From positions 248,001-312,000 of the forward strand of contig NZ_FCOC02000003.1 in assembly GCF_001544455.2 (NCBI RefSeq): 64,000 nucleotides of DNA, in the 5' to 3' direction. The stretch is from Caballeronia sordidicola (GTDB lineage: Bacteria > Pseudomonadota > Gammaproteobacteria > Burkholderiales > Burkholderiaceae). The first letter of the stretch is position 1. Each line of letters opens with the position of its first letter. The notes below the pieces were generated by a model. It had not been told where the DNA came from, did no database searches, and worked only from the letters and a program-made list of their open reading frames with translations. Made by a program: the position numbers and the translations under genes. Positions 41,486-51,847 of this stretch are shown in pieces.

Positions 41486-43288
41486 ATGCTGCTCATCATC
41501 CTTGCTTATCTTGGCGGCGCGCTCACTATCCTGAGCCCGTGTATCTTGCCTGTCTTGCCGTTCGTCTTCTCGCGGGCGGATCAGCCCTTCGTGCGCAGTG
41601 GCCTGCCGTTGCTGGCCGGCATGGCGCTGACTTTCGCGGCCGTGGCAACGCTCGCGGCGGTCGGCGGCGGCTGGGTGACACAAGCCAACCAGTACGGCCG
41701 CTGGCTTGCGGTCGCGTTGCTTGGCGTCTTCGGCCTGACCTTGCTGCTGCCAAGCTTCGCCGAGCGCGTGATGCGCCCCTTCGTGAGCGCGGGCAACCGT
41801 CTCACTGAATTTGCACAGGCCGACGGGCAACAGGTCCGCGCAGGGTCATCGTTCTTGCTTGGCATCGCGACCGGATTGCTGTGGGCGCCCTGTGCCGGCC
41901 CGATTCTCGGACTGGTCCTGACCGGCGCGGCGTTGCGTGGCGCAAGCGTCGGTACGACCTTGCTGCTCGCAGCCTATGCGGCAGGCGCGGCAACGTCGCT
42001 TGCGGTCGCGTTGCTGATCGGCGGCCGCGTGTTCGCCGCCATGAAGCGGTCGCTGGGCGCGGGCGAGTGGATTCGCCGCGGTATCGGCGCTGCGATGCTG
42101 CTTGGCGTGGTCGCTATAACGCTGGGACTCGATACCGGCGTGCTCGCGCGTGTCTCGACCGTCGCAACGGGCGGACTTGAGCAAAAGCTGGTCGATCGTT
42201 TTTCGCCGGCATCGGCAACCAGACCAGCATCCGCCGATACCGACAAATCCGCCGACGCAGCAGGCACGAGCGCAAATCCGCCCGCCATGATGCGCGCAGC
42301 CGCCACGTTCGACGTCCCGCTGCCTGTGGAAGGCCAGTTGCCGCCGCTGTCGGGGGCGGTTCAATGGCTCAACTCGAAGCCGCTTGACGCGCAGGACTTG
42401 CGCGGCAAGGTCGTGCTTGTCGACTTCTGGACGTACTCGTGCATCAACTGCCTGCGTTCGCTGCCGTACGTGAAGGCGTGGGCGCAGAAATACCGCGATA
42501 AGGGGCTCGTCGTGATCGGCGTGCACGCGCCCGAGTTTGCGTTCGAGCGCAACGTCGATAACGTCAAGCGTTCCGTGCATGATCTCGGTATTGACTATCC
42601 GGTGGCTATCGACAACGACTACGCCATCTGGCGCGCGTTTGGCAACCAGTACTGGCCGGCGCATTATTTTATCGATGCAAAAGGGCAGGTCCGCTTCCAC
42701 CACTTTGGCGAAGGCGATTATGCGCACTCCGAAGAAGTGATCCAGCAGCTATTGAAAGAAGCCGGCCATACGGATGTTGGCCCGGCGACAAGCGCGACCG
42801 ACGCCAAAGGCGTGCAGCAAGCCGCCGACAATGCCGACATGAGGTCGCCGGAGACCTACGTGGGTTACGAACGCGCCGAGAATTTCGCCGGGCGCGGTGG
42901 CGAGTCGCATGATGCGGTTCACACCTACGCCGCGCCGGCCACGCTTTCGTTGAATGATTGGGGATTGGGCGGCGCGTGGAAAGTGGGCGCTGAGGAAGCG
43001 TCGCTGGCGGGATCGAAGGGAACGATTGTGTATCGATTCCACGCGCGGGATTTGCATCTCGTGCTGGGACCGGGCAAGGACGGCAAGCCCGTGAAATTCC
43101 GCGTGACGATAGACGGCGCGGCTCCCGGCGATGCGCACGGCACGGATGTCGCCGCCGACGGCACGGGCACGGTGACGGACGAGCGGCTTTATCAGCTCGT
43201 GCGGCAGCCGGGCGACGTGAAAGACCGCACGTTCAGCATCGAATTCCTGGAGCCGGGCGTGCAGGCTTATGCGTTCACGTTCGGTTGA
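41486..43288 (+). CDS. dipZ: DipZ: CcdA-type membrane domain fused to thioredoxin-like domain
   Basis: A 600-residue protein with three parts. Residues 1-220: CcdA/DsbD-like membrane domain with reactive Cys19 (SPCILP) and Cys136 (WAPCAGP). Residues 280-420: periplasmic thioredoxin-like domain with Cys319-x2-Cys322 in WTYSCINCLRS. Residues 455-600: a beta-rich carbohydrate-binding-like domain known from Mycobacterium DipZ. The ATG at 41486 begins the first helix (MLLIILAYLGG); a GTG at 41417 would add a non-membrane stretch. It should move electrons from cytosolic thioredoxin to periplasmic partners, MsrB being the closest candidate. Confidence 0.9.
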   Translation: MLLIILAYLGGALTILSPCILPVLPFVFSRADQPFVRSGLPLLAGMALTFAAVATLAAVGGGWVTQANQYGRWLAVALLGVFGLTLLLPSFAERVMRPFVSAGNRLTEFAQADGQQVRAGSSFLLGIATGLLWAPCAGPILGLVLTGAALRGASVGTTLLLAAYAAGAATSLAVALLIGGRVFAAMKRSLGAGEWIRRGIGAAMLLGVVAITLGLDTGVLARVSTVATGGLEQKLVDRFSPASATRPASADTDKSADAAGTSANPPAMMRAAATFDVPLPVEGQLPPLSGAVQWLNSKPLDAQDLRGKVVLVDFWTYSCINCLRSLPYVKAWAQKYRDKGLVVIGVHAPEFAFERNVDNVKRSVHDLGIDYPVAIDNDYAIWRAFGNQYWPAHYFIDAKGQVRFHHFGEGDYAHSEEVIQQLLKEAGHTDVGPATSATDAKGVQQAADNADMRSPETYVGYERAENFAGRGGESHDAVHTYAAPATLSLNDWGLGGAWKVGAEEASLAGSKGTIVYRFHARDLHLVLGPGKDGKPVKFRVTIDGAAPGDAHGTDVAADGTGTVTDERLYQLVRQPGDVKDRTFSIEFLEPGVQAYAFTFG

Positions 43289-43303
43289 TCGGCGGCGGTT
43301 CGT

Positions 43304-44008
43304 TCAGACTTCGTTGAATCGATAAACCAGCAAACGCCCTTTGTACGCGGCAGTGTCGTCGAACGCAACGCGGTCGAGCCGTTCTTCGCGCATTTGAAAG
43401 CCGCGGTCGCCCATTTGGCGATTGAATGCCGCGCGATTGCCGCGGTCCGGGTCCACAATCCAGACCTCGGCTTCGGGCGACGCGTGCAAGCCGATAAACG
43501 CTGCGAGTGAAGCGTTGGCGTCGCGTTCATAGAGCAGGTCGCTGCCCATGATCAGGTCGTATCGGCCGTTGACGATGCTGCGTCCCGCCGTGTCTTCGAG
43601 CGTGCCTTCCAGTTCCGGGACGGACCAGTTGCCGTGGAGATATTTCATCGGCGGGAGGTCGTTCAGGCGCAGGTTTTCGTCGAGGAACGCCGACGTCAGC
43701 GGATGGCAATCGCTTGCCGTGACATCCGCTCCCCGCCGGTGCCCGACGAGACTCGCAAGCGCCAGGCCGCAGCCGATCTCGAGGATTCGTTCAGTGGCGA
43801 GCACGGGCCGCAGCGCGAGCCGCGCCGCGAGATGCGCGCCCGATGGCCACAGCATGCCGAATAGCGGCCACATGGCGGACGAAATGCCGATGCGTTCGGC
43901 GTCGCCCGAAGGGTCGGAGAATTGCTGCAGGTCGAGCAGTGAACGAATGATGAGATTGTCAACGCCGGTGACGGCGATGTTTTGCTGCTTGGTCAGGTAA
44001 CCGGACAT
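43304..44008 (-). CDS. Class I SAM-dependent methyltransferase (METTL21/lysine-methyltransferase-like)
   Basis: A 234-residue protein. Motif I is ILEIGCGLALASL near residue 75, motif II is DCHPLT near 97, and a DLIMGSDLLYE post-motif near 153 is the D-x-x-Y hallmark of the METTL21/Methyltransf_16 family, which methylates protein lysines in eukaryotes. The bacterial counterparts are largely uncharacterised. It ends 15 bases from the convergent DipZ gene. The target is unknown; a small molecule is also possible. Confidence 0.78.
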   Translation of the reverse strand: MSGYLTKQQNIAVTGVDNLIIRSLLDLQQFSDPSGDAERIGISSAMWPLFGMLWPSGAHLAARLALRPVLATERILEIGCGLALASLVGHRRGADVTASDCHPLTSAFLDENLRLNDLPPMKYLHGNWSVPELEGTLEDTAGRSIVNGRYDLIMGSDLLYERDANASLAAFIGLHASPEAEVWIVDPDRGNRAAFNRQMGDRGFQMREERLDRVAFDDTAAYKGRLLVYRFNEV

Positions 44009-44285
44009 TCAGGCGGCGCGGATTTGATTGCCGCGCGGAGGGGAGGGGGACGTAGTATGCGCCGGTTTCGAGTCCTCGCGTGGTTTGTGCGAGCAAAGGG
44101 TTCGATTAGTCATCAGACATCTTGGTTTTCATAGATCCCTGTATCAGTCCATCAAAAATCCTGTTCGATATCGCCAAGCCGCCGGTCTGCCATAGATAGG
44201 GTAAACGCACCGTTGAGGAAGTCTGGGAAAAAATCGTATAGTGTCGTCAGACAACATACATTAATTTTCCCTGAGTTCCAAGATC
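44009..44285. promoter_or_regulatory. Upstream region of gudD
   Basis: 277 bases with no gene. It contains the operator candidate at 44242. No canonical -35/-10 pair is convincing. Confidence 0.35.
44242..44253. promoter_or_regulatory. GntR/FadR-like operator candidate upstream of gudD
   Basis: TGTC-GTCA-GACA is an inverted repeat; read on the minus strand it is TTGTCTGACGACA, like the TTGTC/GACAA half-sites of FadR-subfamily GntR regulators of sugar-acid genes. It lies 32 bases before the gudD ATG. Confidence 0.4.
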
Positions 44286-45635
44286 ATGCCCATGACGTCA
44301 GTCAAGCCCAACGCCACCCCTACTGTCACGGGATTGCGCGTCGTTCCTGTTGCTGGCCGTGACAGCATGCTGTTGAATCTGAGCGGCGCGCACGGGCCGT
44401 TCTTTACGCGCAATGTCGTGATCCTGACCGATAGCGCGGGCAATACCGGTGTAGGTGAAGTGCCGGGTGGCGAGGCGATCCGCAGGACGATCGATGACGC
44501 CCGCCCGCTGGTGGTTGGCCAATCCATTGGCAATCTGCAGGCGATTCTCAACGGAGCGCGCACGCAATTCGCTGACCGCGATGCAGGTGGCCGTGGTTTG
44601 CAGACCTTTGACTTGCGCACGACCATCCATGCCGTCACGGCGCTCGAGGCTGCGCTTCTTGACCTGCTGGGCCAGCACTTGGGCGTACCGGTTGCGGCGC
44701 TTTTGGGTGAAGGCCAGCAACGTGATGAAGTCGAGATGCTTGGCTATCTGTTTTACATCGGCGATCGCGGGAAGACTGAATTGCCTTACGCGAGTGGCGC
44801 TGGCGGCAACGATGACTGGGAGCGCTTACGTACGGAAGAAGCGCTGACGCCTGAAGCTGTTGTGCGGCTGGCTGAAGCGGCTCAGGCGCATTATGGCTTC
44901 AACGATTTCAAGCTAAAGGGCGGTGTTCTTTCGGGCGATGCGGAAATTGAAGCCGTGACTGCGTTGGCGGAGCGTTTCCCGAAGGCGCGCGTAACGCTAG
45001 ATCCGAACGGCGCGTGGTCATTGGCAGAAGCAATCCGTCTCTGCCGCGATCAGCACCATGTACTAGCTTATGCAGAAGATCCGTGCGGGGCGGAGAACGG
45101 TTATTCGGGGCGTGAGGTCATGGCGGAATTCCGCCGAGCGACTGGCTTGCCAACGGCGACCAACATGATTGCTACGGACTGGCGTCAGATGGGCCATGCC
45201 ATTCAGTTGCAGTCGGTGGACATTCCGTTGGCCGACCCGCATTTCTGGACGATGCAGGGTTCCGTGCGTGTGGCGCAGATGTGCAATGAATGGGGTCTTA
45301 CGTGGGGATCGCACTCGAACAACCACTTCGACATTTCGCTTGCGATGTTTACTCACGTCGCGGCGGCGGCGCCTGGCAGGACTACTGCGATTGATACTCA
45401 TTGGATCTGGCAGGATGGCCAGCGCCTGACTCGTCGGCCGTTACAGATTATTGGTGGAAAGGTGAAGGTGCCGGAGCAGCCGGGTTTGGGCGTAGAGCTT
45501 GATATGGATGAACTGGCGAAGGCGAATGCGCTTTATGAGCAACATGGACTTGGAGCGCGAGATGATGGTGTTGCGATGCAGTTTCTGATTCCGAACTGGA
45601 AATTCGACAACAAGAAACCGAGCCTTGTGCGATAA
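44286..45635 (+). CDS. gudD: D-glucarate dehydratase
   Basis: A 449-residue enolase-superfamily enzyme that dehydrates glucarate or idarate to 5-keto-4-deoxyglucarate with magnesium. With a uniform offset of four from E. coli GudD the active site is complete: Lys209 and Lys211 (FKLKGG), Asp239 (DPNGAW), Glu270, Asn293 (TNM) and His343 ([11 protein letters not shown]). The metal site and both bases are intact, so it should be active. The pathway continues through KdgD and ketoglutarate-semialdehyde dehydrogenase, a homologue of which sits at 57.6 kb. No transporter or KdgD is beside it. Confidence 0.95.
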   Translation: MPMTSVKPNATPTVTGLRVVPVAGRDSMLLNLSGAHGPFFTRNVVILTDSAGNTGVGEVPGGEAIRRTIDDARPLVVGQSIGNLQAILNGARTQFADRDAGGRGLQTFDLRTTIHAVTALEAALLDLLGQHLGVPVAALLGEGQQRDEVEMLGYLFYIGDRGKTELPYASGAGGNDDWERLRTEEALTPEAVVRLAEAAQAHYGFNDFKLKGGVLSGDAEIEAVTALAERFPKARVTLDPNGAWSLAEAIRLCRDQHHVLAYAEDPCGAENGYSGREVMAEFRRATGLPTATNMIATDWRQMGHAIQLQSVDIPLADPHFWTMQGSVRVAQMCNEWGLTWGSHSNNHFDISLAMFTHVAAAAPGRTTAIDTHWIWQDGQRLTRRPLQIIGGKVKVPEQPGLGVELDMDELAKANALYEQHGLGARDDGVAMQFLIPNWKFDNKKPSLVR

Positions 45636-46195
45636 GGAAAAACGATTTCCTTCGTTCGGAACAGCGATACCGGCTGGGCGGCACGATAACTTTAGAAAAG
45701 TAAATAGCAGAGCGCCCCAAAATCAGTACGTTTAACTAACATTTTGTTAGTGCGCGCCGCGCTTTCCGGTTTGAGGCTACTCACACTGGTGGCGAAGCGT
45801 GTGGGTATCTGTGAACGGAGGGGGAGGGTTTCAACTGTCCGAGGTTATGCGCTGAGTGTTCTTTTGAAGTCCCAAGCAGATATACGTGCACGCTCGGGAC
45901 ACTTAAGAACTGGCGGTTGAAAGGCGTTTTCTTTGCTTCGTTTCTTTTTCGCCGTTGGAAAAAGAAATGAAGTCCCGCCACGGACAGTGGCCAACAGTGC
46001 TAAAGAGGAACAACGCACAGGGACCGCGCGCAGGCGCAAAAAGCAGCAAACCCATCCCACTAACCACTCACTCCAAGTGCCAACGACTTCCCTTGGCGTT
46101 TGTCCCTATCGCAAACCCCCACCCCGCGTCCAATAATGTAATCCATTACATCGAATGGCATACGAAACGCCCGACGACCGAGAAAACCAAAACCC
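45636..46195. other. Intergenic region with hairpins, 560 bases
   Basis: No gene supported. It has a small palindrome ACTAAC-N5-GTTAGT at 45735-45751, a large hairpin at 45936-45972 and codon usage that is unlike coding. The short reading frames around the hairpin are best seen as by-products of the repeat. Confidence 0.5.
45936..45972. repeat. Burkholderia-type intergenic hairpin repeat
   Basis: CTTCGTTTCTTTTTC pairs with GAAAAAGAAATGAAG (14 of 15, the rest G-T) around GCCGTTG. The surrounding text (to about 46135) resembles a repeat I recall as scattered through Burkholderia genomes between genes. It is too T/A-rich to be coding. Copy number cannot be judged from this window. Confidence 0.55.
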
Positions 46196-47215
46196 ATGTC
46201 CGAATCGTTTCGCATCCCCGATGAAATATCTATCTCCGATGTCGCACAAACGGCGGGCGTTTCGGTCGCAACCGTTTCCCGCGTTCTCAACGGCCACACC
46301 AACGTCCGCGAACCGACGCGTGAAAAGGTCCTCGCTGCGATCGCGGCTAGTGGCTACCGCGTCAACGAACTTGCGCGCAACTTGCGCACTGCTGAAAGCC
46401 GCTTGCTGCTCACCATGGTCCCTGACTTCGGCAATCCGTTCTACTCGGCGATAGTGCGCGGCATCGACAGTGTCGCGCGTCAGAACGGCTACTTCATGCT
46501 GCTCTGCGACACCGGCGCGGACCCGGGCCGTGAGCGAAGCTACTTCGACCTCTTGCGCGGGCGCCGCGCTGATGGCGCGATCTGCCTGGACCCTGCAGCC
46601 GTACAAAAGGCCCTCGCCGAAGAAGCGTCCGCGCTCCCGTGGGTCGCCTGCTGCGAATTCGATCCAGCGGCGGGCGTCCCCTACGTAGGCATTGATAACC
46701 ACCAGGCAGCCGGTGACGCCGTGCGTCATCTGCTCGGCCGCGGCCACAAGAAGATTGCGCTGATCAATTCAGGCCACGGCTATCTCTACGGCCGGCAGCG
46801 CGCGGAAGGTTATCGCGATGCGTTGAGCGCAGCGGGTATTGAAGCCGATCCGGCGTGGCACATCGATCTCGATACGCTCGATTACGCCGCGGGCGAAGCG
46901 GCCGCGCATACGCTCGCATGTCTGCAAAACAACCGTCCGACGGCCGTGTTCGCCGTGTCCGACACGCTCGCCATTGGCGTTATCAATGGCTTGCGCGGCG
47001 CGGGCCTGCGGGTGCCGGACGAGGTGGCCGTAGTGGGTTTCGATGACATCGCCGTCGCCGCGCAGATCGATCCGCCGTTGACAACCGTCGCACAACCCAT
47101 GCGCGAGCTTGGCGAAACTGCGGCGAATCTGCTGCTCAAGCGCCTGCGCGATCCGCATGCGGAAGTCCCTGGCGTACTGCTGCCGCACAAGCTGATGATA
47201 CGAAGGAGTGCGTGA
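46196..47215 (+). CDS. LacI-family repressor of the third sugar ABC operon
   Basis: A 339-residue LacI/GalR protein: the N-terminal helix-turn-helix ISDVAQTAGVSVATVSRVLN (about 13-32), the hinge near 60, and a periplasmic-binding-like effector domain (about 70-335). It ends two bases before the ATPase ATG, so the two are translated together and it probably represses the operon it heads, responding to the imported sugar. Operators upstream were not resolved. The inducer is unknown. Confidence 0.9.
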   Translation: MSESFRIPDEISISDVAQTAGVSVATVSRVLNGHTNVREPTREKVLAAIAASGYRVNELARNLRTAESRLLLTMVPDFGNPFYSAIVRGIDSVARQNGYFMLLCDTGADPGRERSYFDLLRGRRADGAICLDPAAVQKALAEEASALPWVACCEFDPAAGVPYVGIDNHQAAGDAVRHLLGRGHKKIALINSGHGYLYGRQRAEGYRDALSAAGIEADPAWHIDLDTLDYAAGEAAAHTLACLQNNRPTAVFAVSDTLAIGVINGLRGAGLRVPDEVAVVGFDDIAVAAQIDPPLTTVAQPMRELGETAANLLLKRLRDPHAEVPGVLLPHKLMIRRSA

Positions 47216-47216
47216 C

Positions 47217-48704
47217 ATGAGCCTCGCAGTCGGCTTCGATAATATCGCCAAGCAGTTCGGGCCTGTGCGCGTGCTGCATGGCGTCAGCTTCGATCTCGCG
47301 CCCGGCCGCGTCTACGGCCTCCTCGGCGAGAACGGCGCGGGCAAGTCGACGCTCATGAAGATCCTCGCAGGCTACGAACAGGCAAGCTCCGGCGCGTTAT
47401 CGATCAACGGCGTCGTGCAGTCATTCGATAGTTCTCGCGATGCCGAAGCCGCCGGCATAGTGCTGATCCATCAGGAACTGAATCTCGCGGATCATTTGAG
47501 CATCGTGCAGAACATGTTTCTCGGCCACGAGAAGCGGCGCGGTTTTTTCCTCGATGAACCCGCCATGCGGGATGAAGCCCGCGCACGCTTGACTGATGTC
47601 GGCCTGCATCGGCACCCTGACACGCGCGTGCGCGATCTGATCGTCGCGGAAAAGCAGCTGGTCGAAATTGCGAAGGCCATGCTGCGCGAGACCCGTCTCC
47701 TGATCATGGACGAGCCAACCGCGACGCTCACGCCCGCGGAAACGCAGCGTCTATTTACCTTGATGGCGCGTCTGAAAGAGGACGGCGTGACGATCGTCTA
47801 CATCTCGCACAAGCTCGACGAAGTGGAACGCGTGACGGACGAAGTGATCGTGATGCGCGACGGCCGCTTCGTCACACGCAGTCTGACGGCGCAGACCTCG
47901 CGCCAGCAGATGGCGAACCAGATGGTCGGCCGAGAAGTATCGGACATGTTTCCCGACAAACCCGCGCTTGCAGCGGATGCGCCCGTCGCCTTCAAGGTCG
48001 ATCACGCGTTCGTCCCTGGCTGGGCCGAAAACATCAGCTTCGCGGTGCGTGCGGGAGAGGTATTTGGCTTCGCGGGACTCGTAGGCGCGGGGCGCACGGA
48101 ACTCTTCGAAGGACTCATTGGCTTGCGGGCGCGCACGGCGGGGAACATCGAACTGAACGGCGCTCCGATCAATCCGCGCAGCCCGCGCGCGGCAATGAAA
48201 TACGGCATCACCTACTTGAGCGAAGACCGCAAGGGCCGCGGCCTGCATGTGGACATGGCGCTCAAGGACAACCTCACCATGATGACGCTCGAGCGCTACG
48301 CACATCCCTTGCTCGATGGTCAAGCCGAACGTGACGCGTTGAAAAAAGCCGTGGAGGATTTCGGCATCCGCACGGGCAATCTCGCGAGTCGCGCGCGCAT
48401 GCTGTCGGGTGGCAATCAGCAAAAGCTCGCGCTCGCAAAGTTCCTGCATCCCGATCCGCGTGTAGTCGTGCTCGATGAACCCACGCGCGGCGTGGACGTG
48501 GGTGCTAAACGCGACATCTATTTCCTGATTCATGCGCTCGCCGCCGAGGGCCGCGCCGTGATCGTCATATCTTCCGAACTTATCGAACTGATTGGCCTGT
48601 GTCATCGCGTGGCGGTGATGCGCGGCGGCCAGCTCGTCGCCACGCTTGGGTCCGGGCAACTCACCGAAGAGAGGTTGATCGCGCATGCGACCGGCACACA
48701 CTGA
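47217..48704 (+). CDS. Sugar ABC transporter ATP-binding protein (RbsA/MglA type)
   Basis: A 495-residue double ATPase starting [22 protein letters not shown] precedes this ATG by 8 bases; it begins two bases past the LacI stop. Domain one carries GENGAGKST near 40, signature [11 protein letters not shown] in place of LSGGQ, and [11 protein letters not shown]; domain two has [21 protein letters not shown] and [13 protein letters not shown]. It overlaps the permease start by 20 bases. It energises import of the sugar sensed by LacI. Confidence 0.93.
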   Translation: MSLAVGFDNIAKQFGPVRVLHGVSFDLAPGRVYGLLGENGAGKSTLMKILAGYEQASSGALSINGVVQSFDSSRDAEAAGIVLIHQELNLADHLSIVQNMFLGHEKRRGFFLDEPAMRDEARARLTDVGLHRHPDTRVRDLIVAEKQLVEIAKAMLRETRLLIMDEPTATLTPAETQRLFTLMARLKEDGVTIVYISHKLDEVERVTDEVIVMRDGRFVTRSLTAQTSRQQMANQMVGREVSDMFPDKPALAADAPVAFKVDHAFVPGWAENISFAVRAGEVFGFAGLVGAGRTELFEGLIGLRARTAGNIELNGAPINPRSPRAAMKYGITYLSEDRKGRGLHVDMALKDNLTMMTLERYAHPLLDGQAERDALKKAVEDFGIRTGNLASRARMLSGGNQQKLALAKFLHPDPRVVVLDEPTRGVDVGAKRDIYFLIHALAAEGRAVIVISSELIELIGLCHRVAVMRGGQLVATLGSGQLTEERLIAHATGTH

Positions 48705-49707
48705 AGGCGTGGAAGTATCAAAACGCAGTCGCCTGGGCGCACTCGCGCGGCGGCTGCACGGCGTCGGACCGCTACTTGGACTGATCGCGCTGTGTATTGG
48801 CGGGACGCTGCTCAATCCCGATTTCGCCACCTTCGATAACGCCATGAACGTGCTCACGCGAACGTCGTTCATTGGCATCATTGCGGTGGGCATGACGTTC
48901 GTGATCATCTCGGGCGGTATCGATTTGTCGGTTGGATCGATGGCCGCGCTGATTGCCGGCAGCATGATCTGGACCATGAACACGCTTGCGCGCGGCGTGG
49001 GCGGCCATAGCTTCGCACCGCTGACGATAATCGCCATCGGCATTGTTTTAGCCCTTGTTTTAGGGGGTATTTTCGGCTTGGCGCATGGTCTGCTCGTGAC
49101 CAAGGGGCGCATCGAGCCATTCATCGTAACGCTTGGGACACTCGGGATTTTTCGCGCCGTGCTGACGTGGCTTGCGGATGGCGGCGCGCTCACGCTCGAC
49201 AATACCCTGTCCGATCTTTACGGTCCCGTGTATTACGCGAGTCTCTTCGGCATCCCTGTGCCGATATGGGTGTTCCTGATCGTCGCGGCCGGCGGCGCGG
49301 TCGTGCTGAACCGCACCGTGTTCGGCCGCCATGTTCAGGCGATCGGATCGAACGAACAGGTCGCGCGTTATGCGGCCATTCGCGTGGATACCGTAAAGAT
49401 TGTCACGTATGTGCTGCTCGGTTTGTGCGTTGGCGTGGCAACCGTGCTGTATGTGCCGCGCCTGGGTTCCGCGACGCCAACCACCGGTCTTCTCTGGGAA
49501 CTCGAAGCCATCGCGGCCGTGGTTGTAGGCGGGACCGCGTTGAGAGGCGGCGAAGGGCGCGTGATCGGAACGGTGATCGGCGCGATCCTGCTCTCGGTGA
49601 TCGCGAACATACTGAATCTCACCAGCATCATCAGCGTGTATCTCAACGCGGCAGTGCAGGGCGCCGTGATTATTTTCGTAGCGTTTTTACAGCGTGGACG
49701 TCGTTGA
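48685..49707 (+). CDS. Sugar ABC transporter permease (RbsC type)
   Basis: A 340-residue CUT2 permease with about eight to ten helices. The hallmark [15 protein letters not shown] near residue 75 and the [19 protein letters not shown] loop near 285 are present. Its start overlaps the ATPase end, which suggests translational coupling. Several alternative starts (for example the GTG in VEVSKRSR) lie slightly inside; the chosen ATG has GAG upstream. Confidence 0.92.
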   Translation: MRPAHTEGVEVSKRSRLGALARRLHGVGPLLGLIALCIGGTLLNPDFATFDNAMNVLTRTSFIGIIAVGMTFVIISGGIDLSVGSMAALIAGSMIWTMNTLARGVGGHSFAPLTIIAIGIVLALVLGGIFGLAHGLLVTKGRIEPFIVTLGTLGIFRAVLTWLADGGALTLDNTLSDLYGPVYYASLFGIPVPIWVFLIVAAGGAVVLNRTVFGRHVQAIGSNEQVARYAAIRVDTVKIVTYVLLGLCVGVATVLYVPRLGSATPTTGLLWELEAIAAVVVGGTALRGGEGRVIGTVIGAILLSVIANILNLTSIISVYLNAAVQGAVIIFVAFLQRGRR

Positions 49708-49770
49708 AGTCTGTTCGCACCGTGCCCTGACATCCGCTCAGGTGACTGTCACAACAATGGAGACACAGCA

Positions 49771-50721
49771 ATGAAAAACATTCTTCGCGCACTCGGCGCA
49801 TTGACGCTGGCGGCAAGCGCGGTCTCGGCCATCGCCGCCGACAAGGTCACGCTCGGCGTCGCCATTCCGACGGCCACGCACGGCTTCACCGGCGGCATTG
49901 TGTGGTGGGCCAACGAAGCGAAAAAGGAGCTGGAAAAAGCGCATCCGGATCTGAAGATCATCGTCAAGACGGCGGGCGGCGCGCCCGAACAAGCTAATCA
50001 ATTGCAGGATCTGGTGACCGTGAACAAGATCAATGCACTGGTGATTTTCCCGTTCGAATCGGCGTCGTTGACGCAACCCGTGGCGCAGGTCAAAAAGAAG
50101 GGCGTATATGTGACAGTGGTGGATCGAGGTCTGACCGATACCAGCGCTCAGGATGCCTATGTAGCCGGCGACAACACCGCGTTCGGCAAGCTGCCCGCCG
50201 AATATCTGGCGAAGACGCTGGATGGCAAAGGCGACATTGTCGCGTTGCGCGGCATTCCGACCACGCTCGATAACGAACGCTGGACCGCGTTTGAATCGGT
50301 GATCAAGCAGCATCCGGACATGAAGGTGCTGGACGCCAAGTACGCCAACTGGAATCGCGACGACGCGTTCAAGGTGATGCAGGATTACCTCACGCGCTTC
50401 AAGCATATCGATGCAGTCTGGGCCGCCGACGACGACATGATGGTCGGCGTGCTGAAGGCCATCGATCAGGCGAAGCGCACGGACATCAAGGAAGTGTTCG
50501 GCGGCGCGGGATCGAAGGAAGCGGTCAAGCGGATCATCGATGGCGACAAGCTGGTGAAGGCCGACGTTTCATACTCGCCCAAGTTCATCTACGACGCGAT
50601 CAAGCTCACCGCCGAAGCACGTTTGAAGGGTGAAAAGCTGCCCGCGACAACCATCATTCCCTCGGTGCTGATCACGAAGGACAACGCCAAGCAGTTCTAC
50701 TATCCGAACTCGCCGTTCTGA
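49771..50721 (+). CDS. Sugar ABC transporter periplasmic binding protein
   Basis: A 316-residue exported type I binding protein starting [16 protein letters not shown]; the signal ends near SAIAAD. The mature protein begins [19 protein letters not shown], the strand-1 motif of RbsB-like receptors, with [20 protein letters not shown] and [16 protein letters not shown] in the hinge area. GGAGA precedes the ATG. It follows the permease by 63 bases and ends 39 bases before the isomerase-like gene, in the same operon. The sugar is unknown. Confidence 0.9.
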   Translation: MKNILRALGALTLAASAVSAIAADKVTLGVAIPTATHGFTGGIVWWANEAKKELEKAHPDLKIIVKTAGGAPEQANQLQDLVTVNKINALVIFPFESASLTQPVAQVKKKGVYVTVVDRGLTDTSAQDAYVAGDNTAFGKLPAEYLAKTLDGKGDIVALRGIPTTLDNERWTAFESVIKQHPDMKVLDAKYANWNRDDAFKVMQDYLTRFKHIDAVWAADDDMMVGVLKAIDQAKRTDIKEVFGGAGSKEAVKRIIDGDKLVKADVSYSPKFIYDAIKLTAEARLKGEKLPATTIIPSVLITKDNAKQFYYPNSPF

Positions 50722-50760
50722 GTTTATCGATGATGAACAGACGTCTGTGGATCCACGATC

Positions 50761-51825
50761 ATGAAAACCATCAAAGGCCCGGCGATTTTCCTGGCGCAGT
50801 TTCTTGGCGATGAATTGCCTTTTGACAATCTCGCGCATCTTGCAGGCTGGGCGAAGGGGCTGGGTTATGAAGGCATTCAGGTTCCGTGTGATCCGCGGCT
50901 GATCGATCTCGAACAGGCGGCGAAAAGCGACGCCTATTGCGACGACCTGCGCCGCGTCGTGGAGGATGCGGGTGTATGCATCACGGAATTATCGACGCAT
51001 CTGCAAGGGCAACTCGTGGCGGTTCATCCCGCCTACGACACGCTTTTCGATGGCTTCGCCGCGGCGCACGTTCGCGGCGATCCGCGGGCACGCACCGCGT
51101 GGGCGGTCGAGCAAGTGGGATTCGCCGCGGCCGCGTCCAGGCGTTTGGGTTTGAGCGCGCATGTCACCTTTTCGGGCGCTCTGGCGTGGCCATATGTGTA
51201 TCCATGGCCGCAGCGCCCGCAAGGGTTGATCGAAACGGCGTTCGATGAACTGGCTCAACGCTGGCGTCCGCTGCTAGACGCCTTCGATCAGGCAGGCGTG
51301 GACGTGTGCTACGAATTGCATCCGGGCGAAGACTTGCATGACGGCGTAACGTTCGATCGTTTTCTCGATGCCGTCGATCATCATCCGCGCGCCAACATTC
51401 TCTTCGATCCGAGCCACTTCCTGCTGCAGCAGCTGGACTATCTTCAGTTCGTCGATATCTATCACGACCGTATCAAGGCGTTTCACGTCAAGGACGCGGA
51501 GTTCCGGCCCAACGGTCGACAGGGCGTGTACGGCGGGTACTCGGGCTGGGTGGACCGGGCGGGGCGCTTCCGGTCTCTTGGCGACGGGCAGATCGACTTC
51601 GGCGCGATCTTCTCGAAGATGGCGCAATATAATTTTCCCGGCTGGGCGGTGCTTGAATGGGAATGCGCATTGAAGCACCCGGAAGACGGCGCGCGTGAAG
51701 GCGCGGGTTTTATCCGCGAGCATATTATCCGCGTGGCGGATCGTGCCTTCGATGACTTCGCCGGAAGCGGCGTGAACGGTGAGGCTTTACGGGAAGTGTT
51801 GGGGATTCGTGGACAACAGCCATAA
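50761..51825 (+). CDS. Sugar phosphate isomerase/epimerase-like TIM-barrel protein
   Basis: A 354-residue AP-endonuclease-2/xylose-isomerase-like barrel. Metal-ligand candidates are Glu in YELHPGED near 180, Asp and His in LFDPSHF near 218, His in FHVKDAEF near 244 and Glu in LEWECAL near 301. Such proteins isomerise or epimerise sugars or act on oxidised (3-keto) sugars. It is the last gene of the LacI/ABC operon, so it likely handles the imported sugar as it enters. The convergent gnd gene follows after a hairpin terminator. Confidence 0.83.
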   Translation: MKTIKGPAIFLAQFLGDELPFDNLAHLAGWAKGLGYEGIQVPCDPRLIDLEQAAKSDAYCDDLRRVVEDAGVCITELSTHLQGQLVAVHPAYDTLFDGFAAAHVRGDPRARTAWAVEQVGFAAAASRRLGLSAHVTFSGALAWPYVYPWPQRPQGLIETAFDELAQRWRPLLDAFDQAGVDVCYELHPGEDLHDGVTFDRFLDAVDHHPRANILFDPSHFLLQQLDYLQFVDIYHDRIKAFHVKDAEFRPNGRQGVYGGYSGWVDRAGRFRSLGDGQIDFGAIFSKMAQYNFPGWAVLEWECALKHPEDGAREGAGFIREHIIRVADRAFDDFAGSGVNGEALREVLGIRGQQP

Positions 51826-51847
51826 TCGCGCGGGATCGTAAAAGAAA

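Noticed and set aside
45933-46136. Small frame inside the gudD/LacI gap
   Set aside because: It overlies the hairpin repeat and has no ribosome site; best seen as repeat sequence.
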